64,000 nt of DNA from Bradyrhizobium nivariense (lineage in GTDB: Bacteria; Pseudomonadota; Alphaproteobacteria; Rhizobiales; Xanthobacteraceae). Where the stretch lies: contig NZ_JARVWW010000041.1 in the NCBI RefSeq assembly GCF_029846715.1, forward strand, positions 1 through 64,000, in the 5' to 3' direction. Numbering within the stretch: position 1 is the stretch's first letter; every line of letters starts with the position of its first letter. A program made the position numbers and the translations under genes. Positions 37,472-46,181 of the stretch are shown piece by piece. The notes below the pieces were generated by a model. The model was not told the origin of the DNA, did not search any database, and saw only the letters and a program-made list of their open reading frames with translations.

Positions 37472-38439
37472 GGTCGATGCATCGACGACCGGCATGCGCC
37501 GGGTCATTGAACGGATTGCCAGCTTCAGAGCACTGATGCGGCGAGCACCTGATGATCCACGATGTTTGGGAGTATCGCAATCATTGCTATTTCCCTGCGA
37601 TCGATCGACGGAACGTCGGGACTAGGAGATCGGAGTGTGAGGCGAGACTTCGGAAGGCAGAAGACCCGTCAAGCTCGAATCCGGGACCATCTCGACATCT
37701 TGCCGGGAACGGCTGAAATCCTGAACGCGCATAGACACGGAATCGCAGCTTGATGATCATGAGTACATGTATGAGCCAAGAGCCCTCGGATCGGGCACCT
37801 GAGGCATGCTCATTCCATCGAAGAAGCGAACTTCTCTCTCCCGGCCCGTCTCCGCAATCGCGGCCGGCTCCTGCCGGAGCTTATCTACCCCCGCCGCGAG
37901 CGCGGGTTTCGGAAGCAAGACCGCGACGAACGGGCCAAACGATTGCAAGTGCCGGTAAGCGCACTTCATCGAACCTGAGACCGCGCTCCTGACGTATTAC
38001 GAGCATTAGTAGTTGACCCGGTCGCACAACTGTTGCGTCTCGCTATCTATGCGCAGAATTTGTGGCTAAGCCAAGATGATCACTGGCGAACACTGAAGGT
38101 GGACGGTCAATGCGCAGATCGAGTTCACGCCTTGCATCGTTTATCTTGCAATCCTCCGCGCGGTTTTGCGGCTGCACGGAGCGCGCCGGCCTCCGATGTT
38201 GCACGCATTCGGGAGCCCGGAAGATTTCGCGAATAAATGCGCAGCAGAACCACGTGTCGAGAGAAGGCTTTGGCGCGGCGCGCTGTGCCGTACCGTTTGT
38301 CAAGCCTATGGCGGCGAGGTCACATACGAAGGATAGAGCTCACACGTACATTTTGCTGATACAAACCTCATTTTGCCGAACCGGTCGAGAGTGCCTCAAT
38401 GCAGGAGGGTCATGCCGGCCTGGTAGGACGAGACCCTGT
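37472..38439. other. 1-kb stretch without a recognised gene
   Basis: No family resemblance seen in any frame. The preceding IS3 stub and the following IS256 relic suggest this is IS-derived debris. Confidence 0.35.
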
Positions 38440-38870
38440 CCTCCTGCGAAGCCGCCAGCAAACCTGGCCCTTGATCTCGCGATGCCGTTCCTTCCGCCCC
38501 AGCATGTCGCGCTCCTCCGAAAACGGAATTCAGTCTGCGCGAAACTTTTTCAACAACCCCACCCTCCAGCGCGGCGGCGTGGCGTTCAGCATCTTGGCGG
38601 CGGCCTCGATGCCCTTGTGGGCGTTCGAGATTCACCAGCTTGAGGCCGCGTAGACCCCGCGTGGCGTTCCCGCGCAGGAACGCCATCCCCGGACGGGCCG
38701 GCATGCATGCCGGGAACTTCGCGCCGGCCATGACTGTACGCCAATTGCGAAGATCCCGCGACCGAGACAATGCGCCCCTGCTGGGGCACCTTCACGTAGG
38801 TGGCCTTGATCCACAGAGAGGGCCAGTCGCCCTCGACCGACCGGCGAGGAACGCCGCGTCAACTATCAAG
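38440..38870 (-). pseudogene. IS256-family transposase, central fragment
   Basis: Minus-strand fragments WIKATYVKVPQQGRIVSVAG, SHGRREVPGMHAGPS, RGLRGLKLVNLE, and KMLNATPPRWRVGLLKKF follow the order of IS256 transposases (LDATYVKVR, GRREVLGMDIGPSE, RGLRGVKLVISDAHEG, KVLNATWQRCRVHF). Frames differ between pieces and both ends are missing. Confidence 0.7.
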
Positions 38871-38887
38871 CCTGCTAATTGATCTAG

Positions 38888-39892
38888 ATGTCAGAAAAGG
38901 GTCACTGTTTGCCGAATGAAGGTTGGGCTCTTCAGTCGGGCTGCTCAACCGACGCTCTTGGGGTGTTCGGCATGAATCATCAACCACAATCTGTACTCGC
39001 CAACGGTCCTGATCGATGCGCCGCATCCTCGCCCGCAGAAATGCTGCGTGCACAGGTTTGCTCCAATCTTGAACTCTCCGTCCTTATGGAAGCGCATGAC
39101 GGCCTCTCCGCTGCTATCGCCGAGCGCGCAGGGTTCAAAGGTCTCTGGGCGTCGGGTCTTTCAATTGCCTGCTCTCTCGGCTATCGTGATGTCAACGAAG
39201 CGTCATGGAGCCAAGTTGTCGATGCAGTCGAGCGGATCGTGGACTCGACCAAACTGCCTGTTCTGGTTGACGGCGATGGCGGCTTCGGGAATTTCAACAA
39301 TGCACGCCTCCTCGCCCGCAAGCTCCGTCAGCGAGGCGCTGCGGGCGTTGCGCTGGAGGACAGCTGCTTTCCAAAGATGAACTCGCTTATTGGCGATCGT
39401 CATCCGCTCGCCGATATCGACGAATTCTCCGGCCGCCTGCGGGCAGTCAAGGATACGGTCGCAGAAGACTTGGTTCTCGTGGCCCGGATCGAGGCGTTGA
39501 TCGCGGGGCATGGCATGGACGAAGCAATTTTACGCGCTCACGCCTACGCGGACGCGGGTGCGGATGCGATCCTCATTCACTCGCGAAAGAGCACCGCGGA
39601 CGAGGTTCTTTCCTTCACGCGCACCTGGCAAAGCCGATTGCCCGTTGTGATTGTGCCAACGACATACTATCGAACACCAGTCTCTGCTTATCGCAACGCC
39701 CGCATCTCAACAGTGATTTGGGCCAACCACTCCGTACGAGCTGCAATAGCGGCAATGCGGCAGGCCTGCCGTCGCGTCATTGCTGAAGAAGGCGTTGCCG
39801 GCATTGAGCCCAATATTGCGACGCTCGATGAGGTCTTCGAACTGTTGAGGTATGACGAACTTGCCCGCGCGGAAGCGCGCTATCTGTCGTGA
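38888..39892 (+). CDS. pepM: Phosphoenolpyruvate phosphomutase (PEP mutase)
   Basis: PEP mutase makes phosphonopyruvate, the entry step of nearly all phosphonate biosynthesis. 334 aa; the family core starts about residue 60 (LSVLMEAHDGLSAAIAERAG, FKGLWASGLSIACSLGYRD, VNEASW) and continues with VDGDGGFGNFNNARLL, VARIEALIAGHGMDEAI, ADAILIHSRK, VVIVPTTYYRTP, and VIWANHSVRAAI, typical of PEP mutase rather than phosphonopyruvate hydrolase. D101 matches the catalytic aspartate of the mussel enzyme. The signature EDK-x5-NS reads EDSCFPKMNS (157-166): its lysine is serine. The N-terminal 50 residues may be a wrong start (ATG at residue 29 or 52 are options). No decarboxylase gene is seen nearby. Confidence 0.88.
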   Translation: MSEKGHCLPNEGWALQSGCSTDALGVFGMNHQPQSVLANGPDRCAASSPAEMLRAQVCSNLELSVLMEAHDGLSAAIAERAGFKGLWASGLSIACSLGYRDVNEASWSQVVDAVERIVDSTKLPVLVDGDGGFGNFNNARLLARKLRQRGAAGVALEDSCFPKMNSLIGDRHPLADIDEFSGRLRAVKDTVAEDLVLVARIEALIAGHGMDEAILRAHAYADAGADAILIHSRKSTADEVLSFTRTWQSRLPVVIVPTTYYRTPVSAYRNARISTVIWANHSVRAAIAAMRQACRRVIAEEGVAGIEPNIATLDEVFELLRYDELARAEARYLS

Positions 39893-40739
39893 ACACGACA
39901 TTGCGTACGAAAGCGCACCATAACTTGGCGCCTACTGGCAGAATGGCAAGTTGCAGGAACTGACCGAGCGGCGATTACGACGCCGGCTCAACTTTCGCCC
40001 GGCTCTCTGTTGCACGCATCAGTATGCGCATCCATCGAAAACTCTGACGCAGGCGTCGTACGGTCCAACTCGGGCGGGCGGTGGACCATTGCCTGTTCGC
40101 TGGAGCCAAATCTCTACGCGGCGGATGCCACGGCATTGGACTCAACTCGGCTAATGGCTCACGTCTCCCTCCGCGCCGTGAGTGGCTTCGCAATATTTCT
40201 CATGATCGCGAGGCGGGAGTTGGCGAGCAGCTGCTTGGAGTGCACTCCGCCGAATTAGTGTAGGATGAAGGTACAAGAATAACTTAGATTTCTCGGTAAC
40301 GCGAATTAGGTTGTCGAGAATGGGCCGAGTTCGGCAATGCGTTTGCGGATAACGTTGACAGCGTTCATCGAGTGAACCGCCTCGTCGGCAATCACCTCCC
40401 GCAATCAAGGAACGTGTTGTTCCCAAGGGCGTCGTAAAATGCCTTTCCGCAGCATAGGCGCGGCAAGTGCACATCTCGTCAATGCGATCATAACCATCAG
40501 GGAGAATTCGTCTTTCAGATGTTCACCGATGCGACCAAATCATGTGATCGAATATCCGATCTCTCTCGAAGGTCCGTTTCGGATCCGTTAGCGACAGCTC
40601 GATGGTACGGATGAATCCATCGGCGTCGCGCTCTTCGTCGGCCGCCCAGGCATTAAAAAATGCCCGGCGTCATCCGTAGCGATTAGTCCTACTGCGTCAT
40701 AATTGTCACCGACTTCGACGTGAGATTGGCCTGATGCAA
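39893..40739. other. 0.85-kb stretch without a recognised gene
   Basis: No phosphonopyruvate decarboxylase or other expected partner of pepM was seen. A 63-codon minus-strand frame at 40588-40779 (MNAALVSHYFDDLVASGQSH) is unrecognised and could be part of a broken gene. Confidence 0.35.
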
Positions 40740-41270
40740 CAAGGTCATCGAAATAGTGTGACACCAGAGCCGCGTTCAATGTTCTTTAAACGATGGCGAT
40801 CGAATTTGGGACGTGTCGCTCAGGCCGCAATGGCGGATCCCCCGCGGTCGATAAGTTTCGGGAATTGCAGCTTCCTTGAACAGCTTGGTCGAGGCTGTTT
40901 CTTAGAGAGGAATCGTTTCTCGTTCGGAGACCAGAAATCCGTAGGCGGCGATGCACGGTGTTGCCTGATGGTGGAAGCCACGCCAGCTTCGCCACTCGAA
41001 GTGGCCAACGCCAACTTCCTGTTTGAGTTCGTGGCAGTCGCGCCCAATGCGTCAGCGCAGCTTGACGATATCGACGAACTAACGGAAGCTAATGTTCGCC
41101 GGAAGCGTTGACAACCAATATTTAATGGGCGCCTCCTCGCCTGCCGGCCACTCGATCAGCACCCATTCCTCCAGCCGGCTTTCGGCGCGCCAGTAATCTC
41201 GATGTGCCGGACGGACGCCCACACGGGCAAAACGCGAGGACAACCGCTCTGCCGTACCAGTCGAACGGGC
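40740..41270 (-). pseudogene. IS701-like transposase, C-terminal fragment
   Basis: On the minus strand EEWVLIEWPAGEEAPIKYWL, STLPANISFR, then in a shifted frame HELKQEVGVGHFEWRSWRGF, HHQATPCIAAYGFLVSERET and PRGIRHCGL. This is the C-terminal DDE region (with the catalytic glutamate in HELKQE) of a transposase of the IS701 group unlike the one at 4380. Frameshifts and missing N-terminus. Confidence 0.7.
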
Positions 41271-41339
41271 TGAGGAGCGCACAAACCATTGCATCGCAGG
41301 AATCGACAGTGATTCTTTGTCTGGCACCGATTCGCAGGG

Positions 41340-41590
41340 GGCGGCGCCGATGGACGAAGAAGCCGACGCATGGTTTGATCGCGAGCTCGCTGGCTTGCAG
41401 CCTTGCCGACGAGCGCCTGAACAAGGCTCCGCAAACTGCTAGCGCAGATCGGCAGCGCCATTGGCGAAAGTGTTCCGTTGGTGTGGCAGGACTGGGCCAA
41501 CACCAAGGCTGCGTATCGTTTTTCTCCAACACCGGGTCAGTGAGGCGGACATTCTGGCCACTGCACGATCGACATGTTGCCTCAGGCAAT
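41340..41590 (+). pseudogene. IS4/Tn5-type transposase, N-terminal stub
   Basis: Plus-strand pieces WFDRELAG, LADERLN, and LRKLLAQIGSAIGESVPLVW then QDWANTKAAYRFFSNT form the DNA-binding N-terminus of Tn5-like (IS4 family) transposases. It is broken by frame changes and ends at the peroxiredoxin gene's 3' end. Confidence 0.68.
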
Positions 41591-42136
41591 TTTAAGCGTG
41601 TCGCCGCCGATCTCGCGGTTGCAAGGGCAGAGCTCATCAGTCTGTATCGCATCCAGAACGCGGAGCGTGTCCCTCGGATTGCGGCCGACATTGAGGCTTG
41701 TCGCATAAACATGCTGGATCGTGTTCTCAGGATCGATGATGAAGGTGTAGCGATGAGCGATGCCGTCACGCGCACGTACTCCAAGGCCATCGACCAGCGC
41801 GCCCTTTGTGTCGGAAAACTGCCAGATCGCTAGACGGTGCAAGTCCTTGTGCTCACGCCGCCAGGCGAGCTTGCAGAACTCGTTATCGGTCGAGCCACCA
41901 AGCACGATCGCGTCGCGATCGGCGAAATCCTTGGACAGCCGGGCAAACTCAGCGATTTCCGTTGGGCAGACGAATGTGAAGTCCTTAGGGTAAAAGAAGA
42001 TGACTTTCCATTTGCCGGGGAAACTCCGCTCCGTCAGCGTCTCGAACGCATTGTTCCCGTTTTCCTCTTGCAGGTGAAAGCCGGGCTTCACGCCTGTGAT
42101 GTCGAACGGCGGCAACTTACTTCCAATTCCAAGCAT
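41582..42136 (-). CDS. prxS: Peroxiredoxin (AhpC/Prx1-type), nif-linked
   Basis: A 184-aa thiol peroxidase that reduces peroxides. The active-site segment FYPKDFTFVCPTEIAEF holds the peroxidatic cysteine in the T-x2-C form (TFVC). DELCPCNREIGGD near the C-terminus supplies further cysteines for resolution. The start at 42136 is preceded by GAGGACAAT and the matched family start MLGIGSKLPPFDI. Divergent from nifH. A peroxiredoxin gene (prxS) under sigma-54 control is known from the symbiotic plasmid of Rhizobium etli; a sigma-54 site lies 52 bases upstream here too. It would protect bacteroids from peroxide. Confidence 0.88.
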   Translation of the reverse strand: MLGIGSKLPPFDITGVKPGFHLQEENGNNAFETLTERSFPGKWKVIFFYPKDFTFVCPTEIAEFARLSKDFADRDAIVLGGSTDNEFCKLAWRREHKDLHRLAIWQFSDTKGALVDGLGVRARDGIAHRYTFIIDPENTIQHVYATSLNVGRNPRDTLRVLDAIQTDELCPCNREIGGDTLKIA

Positions 42137-42187
42137 ATTGTCCTCACAAGATCGCGTCGCGCGGAAACAGCGTTCTGCACAAGCAAA

Positions 42188-42202
42188 GCAAGCGATATGC
42201 CA
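42188..42202 (-). promoter_or_regulatory. Sigma-54 (-24/-12) promoter for prx
   Basis: On the minus strand TGGCATATCGCTTGC: GG and GC with the exact 10-base spacing required. Matches consensus TGGCAC-N5-TTGC at all but one position. It lies 52 bases upstream of the peroxiredoxin start codon. Confidence 0.72.
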
Positions 42203-42400
42203 CCCGATCAGACGCCAAGTACCAGCCGCGCCGATCATCAAACATTCGCCTTTGACGAGCTTTGATCCTCGAAAGCGATCTGCACCGTGTGGTCTCTCGG
42301 GCTAAGACCAGGCTGACCCGTTTCGCGCTCTTTCGCCCGACACTTGTAGTGGAAACCACGCGCTGCCGCTTTGTCCGGTTTCTGTCAGAGCTCTTGAGGC

Positions 42401-42416
42401 TGTCGGGTGCGCCACA
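42401..42416 (+). promoter_or_regulatory. NifA upstream activator site (TGT-N10-ACA)
   Basis: TGTCGGGTGCGCCACA matches TGT-N10-ACA. It lies 59 bases before the nifH -24 element and 200 bases from the divergent prx promoter, so it could serve nifH and perhaps both. Confidence 0.7.
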
Positions 42417-42474
42417 GCATCGCCGCGCCATTTTGTTTAACCTGATCAGTCGCTTAATGCGCGTGCGAACGAAA

Positions 42475-42489
42475 TGGCACGCCAGTTGC
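42475..42489 (+). promoter_or_regulatory. Sigma-54 (-24/-12) promoter of nifH
   Basis: TGGCACGCCAGTTGC is a perfect TGGCAC-N5-TTGC. The transcript would start about 42501, leaving an untranslated leader of about 150 bases before the nifH ATG at 42649. The upstream NifA site makes this a NifA/RpoN-dependent promoter. Confidence 0.9.
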
Positions 42490-42648
42490 TACACTCGATG
42501 CAGCAACAACGAGCAAGGGCTGAGGGCACGCCGACGCCGATGGCGAGCGATGGCCTCCTTCCCGAAACTCGTGTGCACACGTTTCTCAGAAAGAAACGGC
42601 CTCGCGCGTTCGGCGCGAAAAATTGGCAATCGGTTGATGGAGAGCAAC

Positions 42649-43539
42649 ATGTCTTCACTGAGACAAATCGCGTTTTACGGCAAGGGTGGCATCGGCAAAT
42701 CGACAACGTCACAAAATACGCTGGCGGCCCTTGCCGAGCTGGGCCAAAGGATTCTGATCGTCGGCTGTGATCCCAAAGCGGACTCGACCCGCCTCATCCT
42801 GCACGCCAAGGCGCAGGACACCATTCTCAGCCTGGCGGCTAATGCCGGCAGCGTCGAGGACCTCGAAATCGAGGACGTCATCAAGCTCGGCTACAGGGAC
42901 ATTCGATGCGTCGAGTCCGGCGGTCCGGAGCCGGGGGTCGGATGCGCCGGAAGAGGCGTCATCACGTCCATCAACTTTTTGGAGGAGAATGGCGCCTATG
43001 AGGACATCGACTACGTCTCTTACGACGTGCTCGGCGACGTCGTTTGCGGTGGCTTCGCGATGCCTATCCGCGAGAATAAGGCACAGGAAATCTACATCGT
43101 GATGTCCGGTGAGATGATGGCGATGTATGCCGCCAACAACATCTCCAAGGGCATTCTGAAGTATGCCAATTCCGGCGGCGTGCGCCTTGGCGGCCTGATC
43201 TGCAACGAGCGGCAGACCGACAAGGAGCTGGAGCTTGCAGATGCGCTTGCCAAGAAGCTCGGAAGCCGGCTGATCTACTTTGTGCCGCGAGACAATGTGG
43301 TGCAGCACGCGGAGCTGCGCCGGATGACGGTGCTGGAATACGCGCCGGAGTCCAAGCAGGCGGAACATTATCGCAATCTTGCGACTAAGATCCACAATAA
43401 TGCCGGACAAGGCGCTATCCCGACACCAATCAGCATGGACGAGCTCGAGGATATGCTCATGGAGCACGGCATCATCAAGCCGGTCGACGAGAATCTGGTC
43501 GGCAAGACTGCCGCCGAACTCGCCGCTGTTTCGGCATAG
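42649..43539 (+). CDS. nifH: Nitrogenase iron protein NifH
   Basis: Dinitrogenase reductase, 296 aa, the full usual length. P-loop GKGGIGKST (11-19), the [4Fe-4S] cysteines in GCAGRGV and VVCGGFAMP, and the GCDPKADST switch region. It hydrolyses ATP to pass electrons to the MoFe protein. The start at 42649 (MSSLRQIAFYGKGG) has GGAGAG 6 bases upstream; the longer frame from 42262 would run through the promoter and is wrong. The sequence (SILSLAANAGSVEDLEIED-like, NNISKGILKYANSGG) looks like Bradyrhizobium NifH. nifD/K are not in the window, so nifH is separate from nifDK here, as known in Bradyrhizobium. Confidence 0.98.
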   Translation: MSSLRQIAFYGKGGIGKSTTSQNTLAALAELGQRILIVGCDPKADSTRLILHAKAQDTILSLAANAGSVEDLEIEDVIKLGYRDIRCVESGGPEPGVGCAGRGVITSINFLEENGAYEDIDYVSYDVLGDVVCGGFAMPIRENKAQEIYIVMSGEMMAMYAANNISKGILKYANSGGVRLGGLICNERQTDKELELADALAKKLGSRLIYFVPRDNVVQHAELRRMTVLEYAPESKQAEHYRNLATKIHNNAGQGAIPTPISMDELEDMLMEHGIIKPVDENLVGKTAAELAAVSA

Positions 43540-43546
43540 CTCATGT

Positions 43547-43576
43547 TGTCGGCCTTCTCGACCGGGAAGGCCGACA
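43547..43576 (+). terminator. Stem-loop after nifH
   Basis: A perfect 11-bp inverted repeat (TGTCGGCCTTC / GAAGGCCGACA) with an 8-base loop lies 7 bases after the nifH stop. There is no T-run, so it may stabilise the nifH transcript or give partial termination before nifQ. Confidence 0.6.
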
Positions 43577-43636
43577 TCGTCCACTCAGAAGCAAGCGGAC
43601 CTTCATGATTGGCACACAAACAGGAGTGGTGATACG

Positions 43637-44332
43637 ATGTCGCCTCTTGTATCGGCGGCTCACGTCGCCGACCAGCGCGATGCGAGTGAGCTCTACGGCC
43701 TTCTGACGGGGCGCCATCCAACAGAAGTCGACATCGTCGACATTGACGGTTTCGATCGCCATGTACTCGCTTGTGTTCTCGCCGCAGCCGCTATGGATGG
43801 CGGCGAACTTCCCGAACGGGCTGGCTTGACCAACCAGGAGCTCAATTCGCTCTTGGTGCAATACTTCCCATCCACCCCGGTCAGGAGCTGGACTTGGCGC
43901 GAACAGTCCGCCTTACCGGTTCCTGACGAGAGGATTATGCTGCGCGATCTCCTGCTTGCGCAACGTTCCACCCATGGCGAGGTCGGCGGCTGGCTGGCGG
44001 CGGTGATCGCGCGGCGCGCCATGGAGCCTAATCACTTGTGGGAAGATCTCGGGCTGCGGACGCGGGACGAATTGTCTCGCCTGCTGGGCCGCCATTTCGG
44101 GCCGCTGGCGGCTCGCAACACCAAGAACATGCGCTGGAAGCGCTTCTTCTATCGCATGCTATGCGAAGATGACGGTTTGGTGATGTGTACCACGCCGGTC
44201 TGTACGGAATGCAATGATTTTGATCTTTGCTTCGGCGAGGAGAGCGGGGAGAGCCGGATGGCCGGACGCCGGCGGGATCATCTGCGTCGTCTCGATAACT
44301 CCGTCCAAGCCATCCCAAGTTCTCAAGACTGA
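43637..44332 (+). CDS. nifQ: NifQ, molybdenum supply protein
   Basis: NifQ (231 aa) carries a Mo-Fe-S cluster and delivers molybdenum for FeMo-cofactor. The C-terminal cysteine motif C-x4-C-x2-C-x5-C is present as CTTPVCTECNDFDLC. GRHFGPLAARNTKNMRWKRFFYR just before it is typical. The start ATG 43637 has AGGAG ten bases upstream; the frame opens earlier inside nifH but that is not used. It follows nifH by about 100 bp with the stem-loop between. Confidence 0.93.
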   Translation: MSPLVSAAHVADQRDASELYGLLTGRHPTEVDIVDIDGFDRHVLACVLAAAAMDGGELPERAGLTNQELNSLLVQYFPSTPVRSWTWREQSALPVPDERIMLRDLLLAQRSTHGEVGGWLAAVIARRAMEPNHLWEDLGLRTRDELSRLLGRHFGPLAARNTKNMRWKRFFYRMLCEDDGLVMCTTPVCTECNDFDLCFGEESGESRMAGRRRDHLRRLDNSVQAIPSSQD

Positions 44333-44861
44333 GCTCATAATGATGCACCCTCCTCTGCGACATTCCCGGTATATCGGACGAGTTTCGGCCAGCTCTCACG
44401 TGGGAACACTAAGGGTTTGAAAGGACACCGGGGTAAACGATTGCGCGCAGCCGGCCTACGGCCGACGCGGCTGTACCTGATGGCGCGGGTTGATGTTTGG
44501 CGGGGGCGACGGTCACATTTGCCGCCCAAAATGCTCCTTCTTGACGCGCGAGCGAGGCCAACATGCGCCTGTCGATCGCGCCCGCTGAACTTGCTTACGA
44601 ACGCGGAGCTATGATTGGACAAACCGGCGGCTCAAACTACTTCTTCACGCATCCAGAGTGCACCCACCTTCCCCGAAGTGCTGCAGCTTGAGCTGATGCT
44701 CGAACCGGCGCCTGGCTACGAAGCTTGCAGCCTCGGCGCCTGCCGTCAACTCGGTCGCGAGCGCACCGAACCTGACGCTTCGCCGTTTTTACCAGTCAGG
44801 TTTGCGACACACTCGGGTAAGCTAAAATACTCATTCAGAGGTTCTTGGGAATCGGGCAGGT
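44333..44861. other. Intergenic between nifQ and nifV
   Basis: No recognised gene in 530 bases. A TGGCTACGAAGCTTGCA word at about 44713 has the wrong spacing for sigma-54. No TGT-N10-ACA site was found between 44640 and 44850. Confidence 0.4.
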
Positions 44862-44876
44862 TGGCACGGCAGTTGC
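44862..44876 (+). promoter_or_regulatory. Sigma-54 (-24/-12) promoter of nifV
   Basis: TGGCACGGCAGTTGC is a perfect TGGCAC-N5-TTGC. It lies 34 bases before the ATG at 44911, so the frame opening at 44845 cannot mark the true start. It probably drives nifV-nifW and perhaps fixBCX. Confidence 0.88.
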
Positions 44877-44910
44877 TGAAGTGCTCCCGGAACAACAGAC
44901 GGAGCCGCTG

Positions 44911-46179
44911 ATGGCGTTCGCTGCCGCCACGACCACTCCCGACGAACATCGGTTCAGATCCATAGTTCTCAACGACACGACCTTGCGCGACGGCGAACAG
45001 GCACCCGGCGTGGCCTTCACGACAACGGAAAAGGTCTCGATCACGCGTGCGCTGGCGGGGGCCGGGATCACGGAGATCGAGGCCGGCACGCCTGCGATGG
45101 GTCAGGAAGAGACTGCCGCGATCCGAGCGATCGCCGAATCGGGCGTTGCGGCCACGATCATCGGCTGGTGCCGGATGAAACCTGCGGATGTCGATGCGGC
45201 GATCGAGGCCGGCGTTTCGATGGTCAACTTGTCGATTCCATCCTCGGACGTGCAGATTGCGGCGAAACTCGGTGGCGGCCGTCTGGCCGCGCTGGAGAGG
45301 GTGAAGCGTATCGTGGGCTATGCACGTGACAAGCGACTGGATGTGGCGGTTGGTGGCGAAGACGCCTCGCGTGCGGATGTCAACTTCCCAATCGACCTTA
45401 TCGCAACCGCAAAGACGGCCGGCGCGCGGCGCTTCCGTGTCGCGGATACGCTGAGCGTCCTCGATTCCGACGCGTCCTTCGCACTCATGGCCGCACTGCG
45501 CGCCAGCACCGATCTCGAGCTCGAATTCCACGGCCATGACGATCTTGGGCTGGCGACCGCCAACACCCTCGCGGCGATCAAAGCCGGTGCGCCGCACGCC
45601 TCCGTGACCGTCATTGGACTTGGCGAGCGAGCCGGCAATGCGCCGCTGGAGGAAGTCGCCGTCGCACTCAGGCAGTTGTACAGTCGTGACACCCGGGTGC
45701 TGCTATCCCAAGTTGAAAAAGGCGCGGCCGTCGTAGCAGCCGCAGCGTCCCGCACCATTCCGCTCAACAAGGCGATTGTCGGCGAGCACGTCTTTACCCC
45801 TGAATCCGGCATCCATGTTCACGGGCTGTTAAAAGATCGCCGCACCTACCAAGGCGCTGGACCCGGCGCTACTCGGCCGTGTCCACCGCATCGTGATCGG
45901 CAAGCATTCACGGTTTGCCGGATCACTTCGCTCTTGTCCGAGTTGCAGCTGCCGGTCACCACCCAGCAAACCGAAGTCATTCTCGCGCGCGTCCGCAAGC
46001 TTGCGATTGAGCATAAAGGCCCGGTTGCCAATGAAACCGTGGTTGCGATCTGGCGCGACATTCACGAGCGCTCGCCCCTCAATGGCGAGGGATCGGTTGG
46101 TCAGCCATGCGCGTGGCGCGATCAGGCTGGAGCATTCGAGCGTGGATGGTTTCTGGCCCCGAATTTAGATGGAGGTTGA
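44911..46179 (+). CDS. nifV: Homocitrate synthase NifV, with altered central stretch
   Basis: Makes homocitrate, the organic part of FeMo-cofactor, from acetyl-CoA and 2-oxoglutarate. The TIM-barrel part is normal: LNDTTLRDGEQAPGVAFTT, ELEFHGHDDLGLATANTLAA, GERAGNAPLEEVA and PESGIHVHGLLKD. From 45853 to 45921 the frame reads GAGPGATRPCPPHRDRQAFT; shifting by one gives ALDPALLGRVHRIVIGKHSR, the expected homocitrate-synthase sequence. So there is an extra base near 45853 and a missing one near 45921, leaving 23 wrong residues and destroying GKHS. After it, TSLLSELQLP returns to the expected frame. Activity is doubtful. Start chosen from the promoter position and GGAG upstream. Confidence 0.88.
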   Translation: MAFAAATTTPDEHRFRSIVLNDTTLRDGEQAPGVAFTTTEKVSITRALAGAGITEIEAGTPAMGQEETAAIRAIAESGVAATIIGWCRMKPADVDAAIEAGVSMVNLSIPSSDVQIAAKLGGGRLAALERVKRIVGYARDKRLDVAVGGEDASRADVNFPIDLIATAKTAGARRFRVADTLSVLDSDASFALMAALRASTDLELEFHGHDDLGLATANTLAAIKAGAPHASVTVIGLGERAGNAPLEEVAVALRQLYSRDTRVLLSQVEKGAAVVAAAASRTIPLNKAIVGEHVFTPESGIHVHGLLKDRRTYQGAGPGATRPCPPHRDRQAFTVCRITSLLSELQLPVTTQQTEVILARVRKLAIEHKGPVANETVVAIWRDIHERSPLNGEGSVGQPCAWRDQAGAFERGWFLAPNLDGG

Positions 46180-46181
46180 GA

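Noticed and set aside
39935..39955. Sigma-54 promoter near the pepM stop
   Set aside because: TGGCAAGTTGCA lacks the 5-base spacer between the two elements.
41122..41790. Minus-strand 222-codon frame overlapping prx
   Set aside because: Out-of-frame with the clear peroxiredoxin gene and with the IS relics; no family resemblance.
42262..42648. Longer NifH N-terminus
   Set aside because: It would run through the NifA site and the sigma-54 promoter; MSSLRQIAFYGKGG at 42649 has its own ribosome binding site.
44713..44729. Sigma-54 promoter TGGCTACGAAGCTTGCA
   Set aside because: The GG-GC spacing is one base too long.
44845..44910. Longer NifV N-terminus
   Set aside because: The perfect -24/-12 promoter lies inside it, downstream of that start.
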